64,000 bases of DNA from Vibrio alfacsensis (GTDB lineage: Bacteria > Pseudomonadota > Gammaproteobacteria > Enterobacterales > Vibrionaceae): the NCBI RefSeq assembly GCF_003544875.1, contig NZ_CP032094.1, positions 496,001-560,000 of the forward strand. Direction: 5' to 3'. Both the position numbers and the translations under genes were made by a program. A model generated the notes under the pieces. It ran no database searches and was not told the origin of the DNA. It saw only the letters and a program-made list of their open reading frames with translations. Of this stretch, positions 57,673 to 64,000 are shown piece after piece. Positions within the stretch are counted from its first letter, which is position 1; every line of letters begins with the position of its first letter.

Positions 57673-58581
57673 ATGGTTGCAAAAATCGTAACTGCACCGA
57701 ATGGTCCAGAATTTTCTGAGCTTGTTCAAGGATATTGGCGTGCAGTTGATTGGGGGATGAGTGCGCAAGAGCGTTTGTCGTTCCTCAAGCAACATATTGA
57801 GTTAGGCATAACGACGGTTGATCACGCGGACATCTACGGAAACTATGAATGCGAAACGTTGTTTGGCGAAGCTTTAGCATTAGACAAAAGCGTTCGTGAG
57901 CAAATTCAGATAGTGACCAAGTGTGACATTAACTTATGTGGTGACAAGACCCCAGAACGTAAGATTAACCACTATGACACCAGTGCTTCACACATTTACC
58001 AGTCAGTGAACAACTCGCTTGAACGTTTGAATGTCAGCGAGATTGATGTACTTCTGATCCACCGTCCAGACGTGTTGATGGAGGCAGATGAAGTTGCTGA
58101 AGCATTTTCTGAGCTGCATAAAGTCGGTAAAGTGAAGCACTTTGGTGTATCCAACTTTACACCGCGTCAATTTGAGTTGTTACAATCGCGATTGGGCAAA
58201 CCATTGGTGACCAATCAAGTGGAAATCAACCCGCTGAACTTCGATGTAGCCCATGACGGTACGCTTGATCAAATGCAGATGTTGCGAACTCGCCCAATGG
58301 CATGGTCTTGTTTAGGTGGTGGCTCCATTTTCTCAGGAGCGACAGAACAAGCGGTTCGTGTTCGCAATGAGTTAGAAGCGATTCGTGAAGAAATTGGTGC
58401 CGATAGCATTGACCAAGTCATTTACGCGTGGGTTCGTCGTTTGCCATCGAAGCCTATCCCAATTATTGGTTCAGGTAAAATAGAGCGTGTTCACGCCGCT
58501 GTTAAAGCACTGGATTTTGAACTGACACGTGAGCAATGGTATCGCGTTTGGGTCGCATCAAAAGGTCATGGTGTGCCATAG
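57673..58581 (+). CDS. Aldo/keto reductase family oxidoreductase (YdhF-like)
   Basis: 302 aa TIM-barrel enzyme. Catalytic tetrad residues readable: Asp in TTVDHADIYGNYECE (Asp, Tyr), Lys in IVTKCDI, His in LLIHRPD. NADPH-binding end PSKPIPIIGSGKIERVHAAV. Reduces aldehydes or ketones using NADPH; the natural substrate is unknown. ATG 57673 after AAAAGGAGAA. Terminator follows. Confidence 0.9.
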   Translation: MVAKIVTAPNGPEFSELVQGYWRAVDWGMSAQERLSFLKQHIELGITTVDHADIYGNYECETLFGEALALDKSVREQIQIVTKCDINLCGDKTPERKINHYDTSASHIYQSVNNSLERLNVSEIDVLLIHRPDVLMEADEVAEAFSELHKVGKVKHFGVSNFTPRQFELLQSRLGKPLVTNQVEINPLNFDVAHDGTLDQMQMLRTRPMAWSCLGGGSIFSGATEQAVRVRNELEAIREEIGADSIDQVIYAWVRRLPSKPIPIIGSGKIERVHAAVKALDFELTREQWYRVWVASKGHGVP

Positions 58582-58612
58582 ATAGCAGGGAACACGCATA
58601 ACCGAAATCACT

Positions 58613-58660
58613 GAGGCGCCCTTTGAGTTACTATATAATAACGCGGGCGCTTCGTTTTTT
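58613..58660 (+). terminator. Terminator after the aldo/keto reductase gene
   Basis: GAGGCGCCC/GGGCGCTTC stem with a long loop and six T residues. Confidence 0.7.
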
Positions 58661-58859
58661 GATGCCTTTTTAATCACAATGGTTCTGAGTCACTAAATCG
58701 GACTAAATAGAGCCCCCCATCTTTTGAACTCATTCACTCACTTATTTAAATCTCGTATGCTGCACCTAACAAAAATAAATACTGCAGTTTATTGGTGCTA
58801 TATACGGTAACACTCTGTTAAACTGCCACTAATTCTTATGGTTAGACAAAGGTGGTTGG

Positions 58860-59864
58860 ATGTCTTTTCCTGTTCTTATTTGTGATGATTCAGCCTTAGC
58901 TCGTAAGCAGATGGCGAGATCACTACCCGCAACGTTGAATGCTGACGTTACATTTGCTGTTCATGGTAAAAATGCGCTTGAACAGTTAGTGGAAAAAGAG
59001 TTTAAGCTGATGTTTCTTGATCTCACTATGCCAGAAATGGATGGTTTTGAGACGTTAAAAAACATGCAACGCATGGGGCTGAAAACGCCAGTTGTGGTTG
59101 TTTCAGGGGATATTCAGCCAAAAGCCAAAGAACGAGTATTTGCGCTTGGAGCAAAAGCATTTATTCAAAAACCTATCGCGCAAGATGAGCTTAAGTCTGC
59201 GTTAAGAGAGCTCATTGAGCCAGGGCAACGGCCGCAAATGGTCACGCCAACCACCATCGAATTACCGATATTACGTCGACGCGATATTTATATGGAGGTG
59301 GCAAACATTGCCATTGGCCGAGCGGCTGACGCACTCGCTAGACACTTCGATGTATTTGTCCATTTGCCACTACCCAACGTCAATATTTTTGAAGTGAGTG
59401 AGCTTCATATGGCATTACGTGACCTAGCATCGAATGACAACGTATCGGGGGTTTGCCAAGGTTTCTGTGGTGAGGGCATAGCAGGTGAAGCGTTGGTGAT
59501 CTTGAGTGACTCTAGCGTGTCTGACTTGAAAAAACTGATGAAAGTGCCCGCTGACAGTGAACAGTTAGAAGAATTAGAACTGTTGATGGACATCTCGAAT
59601 ATCTTGGTGGGTTCATTCTTAAATGGGGTAGGGGAACAAGCTGAAGTGCGTTTTTTCCAGAGTCCCCCCGTCTTACTTGGTCAACATATCTCGATAGATT
59701 CCATTATTGATTCTACCACTGGTGCATTCAGCCGAACTATGACATTTGAAGTGAGTTACAACATTGACGGAACGTCCATTCGCTGTGATCTGCTGTTTAT
59801 GTTTGTGGATGAGTCTTTACCGTTACTCGATAATAAATTGTCATACCTTATGGAGGATTTCTAA
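58860..59864 (+). CDS. Response regulator with CheC-like phosphatase domain
   Basis: 334 aa. Receiver domain (1-120): acidic pair DD at 9-10, phospho-acceptor Asp in MFLDLTMPEMDGFE, conserved Lys in FIQKPI. The rest is CheC/CheX-like, with two phosphatase helices EVANIAIGRAADALA and LMDISNILVGSFLNGVGEQAEV (E/D-x2-N motif in both). It probably dephosphorylates itself or another regulator of a sensory pathway. The last base of the stop overlaps the PAS gene's ATG (TAATG). Confidence 0.88.
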   Translation: MSFPVLICDDSALARKQMARSLPATLNADVTFAVHGKNALEQLVEKEFKLMFLDLTMPEMDGFETLKNMQRMGLKTPVVVVSGDIQPKAKERVFALGAKAFIQKPIAQDELKSALRELIEPGQRPQMVTPTTIELPILRRRDIYMEVANIAIGRAADALARHFDVFVHLPLPNVNIFEVSELHMALRDLASNDNVSGVCQGFCGEGIAGEALVILSDSSVSDLKKLMKVPADSEQLEELELLMDISNILVGSFLNGVGEQAEVRFFQSPPVLLGQHISIDSIIDSTTGAFSRTMTFEVSYNIDGTSIRCDLLFMFVDESLPLLDNKLSYLMEDF

Positions 59865-60307
59865 TGTTGAATCTGCCAGCAGAATTTGAACAATTTCACT
59901 GGATGGTCGACATGGTGCAAAATGTTGACATGGGGTTGGTGGTGATTGATAAAGATTACAACGTCCAGGTGTGGAATGGATTCATGACTCACCATAGTGG
60001 CCTACAATCTCATGAAGCGATTGGTCGCTCGATCTTTGATATTTTCCCAGAGATCCCGCAAGAGTGGTTTAAGTTAAAAACCAAGCCTGTTTACGATCTG
60101 GGGTGTCGCAGCTTCATCACCTGGCGTCAGAGACCGTATTTGTTCCGTTGCCGAAATGTGCGTCCGGTGACCCAACAAGCTGAGTTTATGTACCAAAACA
60201 TTACGCTAAACCCAATGCGAACACCGACAGGAAAAATCAATTCACTGTTTTTGTCTATTCAAGATGCTACGTCGGAAGCGTTGATGTCGCAAGCCAACAT
60301 GCTGTAG
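59864..60307 (+). CDS. Stand-alone PAS-domain protein
   Basis: 147 aa, one PAS domain (about 18-135; GLVVIDKDYNVQVWNGFMTHHSGLQSHEAIGRSIFDIFPEIP) and no kinase, GGDEF or output domain. Translationally coupled to the RR-CheC gene, suggesting a shared pathway: ligand or redox input handed to the CheC regulator. Ligand unknown. An 18-bp tandem repeat begins at its stop codon. Confidence 0.85.
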   Translation: MLNLPAEFEQFHWMVDMVQNVDMGLVVIDKDYNVQVWNGFMTHHSGLQSHEAIGRSIFDIFPEIPQEWFKLKTKPVYDLGCRSFITWRQRPYLFRCRNVRPVTQQAEFMYQNITLNPMRTPTGKINSLFLSIQDATSEALMSQANML

Positions 60308-60394
60308 CTTGGGTTAATACCATAGCTTAGGTTGATGCCATCGCTTCGGTTAATGCCACAGCGTAGATTTATGCTGCTGTTTAGGTGATGGTGT
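60305..60394. repeat. 18-bp degenerate tandem repeat, five units
   Basis: TAGCTTGGGTTAATACCA and TAGCTTAGGTTGATGCCA are followed by TCGCTTCGGTTAATGCCA, CAGCGTAGATTTATGCTG and a fifth weaker unit. The first unit begins at the PAS gene's stop codon. Period is six codons. No function assigned. Confidence 0.8.
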
Positions 60395-60546
60395 TTTAAG
60401 CGCTAATTTTGACAAAACAAATCGCATCAATCCTCCCAAGTGACTTGAAATGCTTGGGAGAATCATCCCTTTCTTAAACAATAGTCAAGCATCGCCTTGG
60501 CTATTTTCTATACTTGTTCTATGTCTTTCAAATGTAGAACACCTCA

Positions 60547-62070
60547 ATGGATTTTAATCTCGCTCTCAAACTTTACACTGCAGAACAAGTCAAAAACGGG
60601 GAATCTGCTGCTGCAAAAATGGCGGGCGTTTCGATGTACAGCCTAATGCAGCGTGCGGGCATGGCCGTTTATGAGCGCTTTCTCAACTTGTATCCTCGTG
60701 CTCGCAGCATTCTGGTTGTGTGTGGTACAGGCAACAATGGTGGTGATGGTTACGTATTTGCCACGTTGGCGAAGCAAGCTCAGTTGAACGTAAAAGTGTT
60801 CCAATTGGGAGATGCAGCAAAGCTTACTGGTGATGCTTTAACGGCATACAAAGATTGGCAAACGGTCGATGGGCAAATCAGCAGTTGGGATGACTGGCAT
60901 ACCGCGCTTTTAGAAGCCGATGTTATTATCGACGCCATATTTGGTACAGGTTTAAATGGCGAGGTACGCTCCGATATTTGCCGTTACATCGAACAGATCA
61001 ATCAGATACATTGTCCGGTTATTGCGATTGATATCCCATCGGGCCTTCATGCCAATACGGGTTCGGTATTAGGTGATGCCATTCAAGCGGATCATACAGT
61101 CACATTCATTGGTGTCAAACAAGGGCTGTGTACTGGGCAGGCAAGAGATTATGTTGGGGAACTTCACTTTTGTGGGTTGGGAGTGCATGTTGAGTTTGGA
61201 TCGATTGAACAAGAAAGCGCGCTAGGCATTGATCATCAAACCATTAAGCGATTGTTACCCAAGCAAAAAGAGACGGCGCATAAAGGGGACAATGGCAAGC
61301 TACTTTGTGTTGGTGGGAACCGGGGGATGTCGGGCTTGATTCGCCTGTGTGCCTCCGCCGCGATTCGATGTGGTGCAGGGCTGACGGCGGCTTTCACTTA
61401 CAAGAACTCTCTCTTATCTTTGCAAACCGCTTGCCCAGAAGTCATGAGTGATAGTCTCGATCTCGAAGAACTGTACCAATCAGATAATGTCTTTACTCGG
61501 CGCATTCGATGGGCAGATGCGTTAATTTTTGGTCCAGGCTTTGGAGACGATGATTGGGCATTTAAAAGCTACAAAGTACTTTCTCAGCAGTACAAACCAA
61601 AGGTTGTAGATGCCGATGGGCTCAATATTCTCGCAACGTTGAGCTATCAAGGGGAAACCGACTTTGTGCAAGACGAGCAACGCATAATCACGCCACACCC
61701 TGGAGAGGCTGCTCGCCTTTTGGGAGTGACAACCAAAGAGATTGAAAGAGATAGGTATGCTGCAACAAGACAACTTCACGAACGCTACGGCGGCGTTATT
61801 GTGCTTAAAGGTGCGGGTACGCTGATTTATGATGGATCGCGTATGTATGTTTGCTTGGCAGGGAACCCAGGAATGGCGAGTGGAGGCATGGGGGATGTTT
61901 TGTGTGGTGTGATAGGGGCATTGCTTGCAAAAGGTATCCCGATTGCGTTGGCCGCTCGTTTAGGAGTCGTGATCCACAGCCATGCTGCCGATCTTAATAC
62001 TCAAGAATTAGGCGAGCGAGGATTATTAGCGAGTGATGTCGTCGCCACTTTGAGAAAGGCCATGCAATGA
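60547..62070 (+). CDS. nnr: Bifunctional NAD(P)H-hydrate epimerase / ADP-dependent hydrate dehydratase
   Basis: 507 aa, two domains. N-terminal YjeF_N epimerase (about 1-215): VVCGTGNNGGDGYVFA and AIDIPSGLHANTG. C-terminal carbohydrate-kinase-like dehydratase (about 225-507): KGDNGKLLCVGGNRGMSG, FGPGFGDDD, VVDADGLN, ITPHPGEAARLLG, VLKGAGTLI and GNPGMASGGMGDVLCGV. Repairs hydrated NADH/NADPH. The usual tsaE neighbour is absent; it may be a second copy or a moved gene. Confidence 0.92.
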   Translation: MDFNLALKLYTAEQVKNGESAAAKMAGVSMYSLMQRAGMAVYERFLNLYPRARSILVVCGTGNNGGDGYVFATLAKQAQLNVKVFQLGDAAKLTGDALTAYKDWQTVDGQISSWDDWHTALLEADVIIDAIFGTGLNGEVRSDICRYIEQINQIHCPVIAIDIPSGLHANTGSVLGDAIQADHTVTFIGVKQGLCTGQARDYVGELHFCGLGVHVEFGSIEQESALGIDHQTIKRLLPKQKETAHKGDNGKLLCVGGNRGMSGLIRLCASAAIRCGAGLTAAFTYKNSLLSLQTACPEVMSDSLDLEELYQSDNVFTRRIRWADALIFGPGFGDDDWAFKSYKVLSQQYKPKVVDADGLNILATLSYQGETDFVQDEQRIITPHPGEAARLLGVTTKEIERDRYAATRQLHERYGGVIVLKGAGTLIYDGSRMYVCLAGNPGMASGGMGDVLCGVIGALLAKGIPIALAARLGVVIHSHAADLNTQELGERGLLASDVVATLRKAMQ

Positions 62071-62135
62071 ACACGTCGAAATATTGGTTTGTTGCTTTCG
62101 TTTGGCGTGTGCTTTATTAATTTTGTTAGCTAGAA

Positions 62136-62151
62136 CGTGATCTGTGTCACC
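62136..62151. promoter_or_regulatory. CRP-like site upstream of guaC
   Basis: CGTGA-N6-TCACC compared with TGTGA-N6-TCACA; the outer base of each half-site differs. It lies 60-80 bp after nnr. Confidence 0.35.
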
Positions 62152-62254
62152 AAATGGTTCCGGTGATTCTTCGGGGAAATATTGCGGGTTTTAATGCGTT
62201 TGTTGATTTTTTGCTCATTAATGAGGTGTGAAACGCGATTAGACTATCTCACTG

Positions 62255-62270
62255 ACGCAAAGGTTTGCGC
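62255..62270. promoter_or_regulatory. PurR-box-like site upstream of guaC
   Basis: ACGCAAAGGTTTGCGC, a near-perfect 16-bp dyad, resembles the PurR operator ACGCAAACGTTTGCGT with two differences, including the central base pair. About 280 bp before guaC. Purine control of GMP reductase is sensible but unproven. Confidence 0.5.
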
Positions 62271-62428
62271 AATGGATTAATTGGATCGGTTTTATAACTT
62301 ATTGAATTATAGAGTGAAGATTAAAGCGAAGAGGAAATGAGCTGATTTTGATATGCACTTTACAAGATGGTATCACAAAAAATTCAAATATCAGACTTGT
62401 AGGAAAGAAATCGGAGCCTATAATGCTG

Positions 62429-62463
62429 AAAACCGGAGCGTCTGCCAACGCTCCGGTTTTGTG
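62429..62463 (+). terminator. Strong hairpin between nnr and guaC
   Basis: Perfect 12-bp stem AAAACCGGAGCG/CGCTCCGGTTTT with loop TCTGCCAA. The 12-mer CGTCTGCCAACG that includes the loop recurs at 62482-62493, 43 bp further. The U-run is only four bases. It lies 85 bp before the guaC start and may be a leader terminator. Confidence 0.75.
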
Positions 62464-62547
62464 TCCGAAGAACAGTGAACTCGTCTGCCAACGATGCCAC
62501 TACGCACTCTGAAATGACACATACTTTATGAATCAAGGAATTACACA

Positions 62548-63591
62548 ATGCGTATCGAACAAGAACTTAAGTTAGGCTTCAAAGATGTACTGTTTCGCCC
62601 GAAACGTTCTACCCTTAAAAGTCGTTCTCAAGTAAATTTAACCCGCGATTTTACATTCAAGCACAGTGGTCGTCAATGGTCTGGCGTTCCAGTAATTGCG
62701 GCTAACATGGATTCGGTTGGTAGCTTTGCAATGGCGAAAGCACTAGCAGAGCATGGTGTAATGACAGCGGTTCACAAACATTACACAGTTGAAGATTGGG
62801 CAGAGTTTGCTAAATCTGCAGATAAAGCAACACTAAATAACGTGATGGTGTCTACTGGTACGTCTGATGCAGACTTCCAAAAAACTAAAGATATCATGGC
62901 GATTTCTGATGAGTTTATCTTCATCTGTATCGATATCGCGAACGGTTACTCAGAGCACCTAGTAGAGTACGTACAGCGTGTTCGTGCTGAATTCCCAGAC
63001 AAAGTGATTTCTGCTGGTAACGTTGTAACAGGTGACATGTGTGAAGAGCTAATTCTAGCAGGTGCAGACATTGTTAAAGTGGGTATCGGTCCTGGTTCGG
63101 TTTGTACAACGCGCGTTAAAACAGGTGTGGGTTACCCTCAACTTTCTGCAATCATCGAATGTGGTGATGCGGCGCATGGTCTAGGTGGCGTGATCATCGG
63201 TGATGGTGGCTGTTCATGTGCTGGTGATGTGGCAAAAGCATTCGGCGGCGGCGCTGATTTCGTGATGCTTGGCGGTATGCTAGCTGGTCACGAAGAGTCA
63301 GGCGGTGAGATCATCGAGAAAGACGGCGAACAGTTCATGAAATTCTACGGCATGTCTTCTAAGAGCGCGATGGACAAGCACTCTGGTGGTGTTGCTGGCT
63401 ACCGTGCAGCTGAAGGTAAAACCGTACTATTGCCATACCGTGGCAGCGTTCACGGTACTATCCAAGACATCCTTGGTGGCGTACGTTCAACGTGTACCTA
63501 CGTAGGTGCGGCAAAGCTTAAAGAGCTAACCAAGCGCACAACGTTTATCCGCGTACAAGAGCAAGAGAACAACGTGTTCGGTAAAGAGTAA
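62548..63591 (+). CDS. guaC: GMP reductase
   Basis: 347 aa. Catalytic Cys loop [26 protein letters not shown]-like [50 protein letters not shown] and [13 protein letters not shown]. Lacks the CBS pair of IMP dehydrogenase. Converts GMP to IMP with NADPH, balancing guanine and adenine nucleotides. ATG 62548 after AAGGAAT. Codon use is biased, as in well-expressed genes. Terminator follows. Confidence 0.96.
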   Translation: MRIEQELKLGFKDVLFRPKRSTLKSRSQVNLTRDFTFKHSGRQWSGVPVIAANMDSVGSFAMAKALAEHGVMTAVHKHYTVEDWAEFAKSADKATLNNVMVSTGTSDADFQKTKDIMAISDEFIFICIDIANGYSEHLVEYVQRVRAEFPDKVISAGNVVTGDMCEELILAGADIVKVGIGPGSVCTTRVKTGVGYPQLSAIIECGDAAHGLGGVIIGDGGCSCAGDVAKAFGGGADFVMLGGMLAGHEESGGEIIEKDGEQFMKFYGMSSKSAMDKHSGGVAGYRAAEGKTVLLPYRGSVHGTIQDILGGVRSTCTYVGAAKLKELTKRTTFIRVQEQENNVFGKE

Positions 63592-63623
63592 GTCGATTAC
63601 TTTTCGGAAAATTCGAATAACTG

Positions 63624-63647
63624 AGAGCCGCTATTAGCGGCTCTTTT
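63624..63647 (+). terminator. Terminator after guaC
   Basis: Perfect 8-bp stem AGAGCCGC/GCGGCTCT with T-run. Confidence 0.9.
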
Positions 63648-63902
63648 GCTTAAATTTTGCTAAATGTTTAAACAAATTATATTTAGATAAGTATGTGTCG
63701 TGGTCTCCATATTTACCAATTCTATGGGTAAATAGAGGGATTATCTGGTTTATGAGCGCTGCGTTACGTTGATATTCTTGTTTATTTTCTTTTGTAGAAA
63801 GATAACTTACGGGCTTCTCAATATTTCGAATAACACATTGATTTAAGTTAGAAATAGCAGTCCAATCCGCGCTAGGTTTATTGTTTTAAGTAGGAGATAA
63901 AC

Positions 63903-64000
63903 TTGGACGTTCGTTTAATGACGCAAGATGACCTAGAACAGGCAGCGTTAGTACATAAATTCGCTTTTGTTCGTCAAGGACATTCTCGTGAGTGGCTGGA
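63903..64000 (+). CDS. N-terminal fragment of a probable GNAT acetyltransferase (cut by the window end)
   Basis: Open frame from TTG 63903, with a TAGGAG site at good spacing, to the window edge. DVRLMTQDDLEQAALVHKFAF matches the opening strand and helix of GNAT acetyltransferases. The length is too short for any substrate call. The 310-bp region before it holds nothing else recognised. Confidence 0.5.
   Translation, partial: MDVRLMTQDDLEQAALVHKFAFVRQGHSREWL

Overview
The window looks like about 64 kb of a Vibrio genome, probably chromosome II of a Harveyi-clade or related marine species. The support is indirect: an AT-leaning gammaproteobacterial sequence, Vibrio-type porins, a ShyA-like endopeptidase, a TagA/StcE-type M66 protease, a secreted GH18 chitinase, and guaC and tal-tkt in settings I remember from V. 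cholerae chromosome II. No replication origin, rRNA, tRNA, phage, insertion sequence, integron or CRISPR array was seen. Nearly everything is chromosomal housekeeping or environmental-response gene content.

Layout. 0-5 kb: YbhB-like protein, AraC regulator, an arsR-acr3 arsenite unit with two matching dyad operators, and a tyrP-type permease. 5-10 kb: a frameshifted chemoreceptor, YjiH, YoaK and a GFA-family protein. 10-20 kb: ShyA-like M23 endopeptidase with an unknown partner gene, a very small gene behind an exact HexR-consensus box, a double thioredoxin-fold glutaredoxin, an EamA exporter with a possible leader peptide and attenuator, two divergent porins, an FAH hydrolase, a macrodomain protein and a LysE exporter. 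20-30 kb: phosphosugar mutase and a complete aa3-type cytochrome c oxidase cluster (coxB, coxA, cox11, coxC, divergent DUF2909, SURF1, a CxxxC membrane protein, ctaA, cyoE) that makes the enzyme, inserts copper and makes heme A. 30-42 kb: OmpA, DAHP synthase, an Aer-like receptor, tal-tkt with a divergent SorC-type regulator, chitinase and mercaptopyruvate sulfurtransferase. 42-49 kb: a small membrane protein, a lipoprotein and a 701-aa LruC-domain protein on the minus strand, then a 1013-aa M66 metalloprotease. 49-64 kb: moeBA, folE, an atypical NRAMP-like transporter with a structured 5' leader, a TDT-family transporter, ClC exchanger, an XRE regulator, an aldo/keto reductase, a response-regulator-CheC protein coupled to a PAS protein, nnr, guaC and the start of a GNAT gene.

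Two observations stand out. First, seven reading-frame breaks in six otherwise well-conserved genes (chemoreceptor, porin, SURF1 twice, DAHP synthase, transaldolase, one unknown) are each repaired by adding one base to a short A or T run. This is most simply a systematic homopolymer under-call in the assembly, so these genes should not be read as pseudogenes without checking. Second, several intergenic regions hold structured signals: paired ArsR-type dyads, an exact HexR-consensus site before an unannotated small protein, a leader with mutually exclusive hairpins before the NRAMP-like gene, GGA-loop hairpins ending in an orphan terminator, TyrR-like boxes at both aromatic amino acid genes, and PurR- and CRP-like sites before guaC. 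No single spectacular unknown system was identified; these are the best leads.
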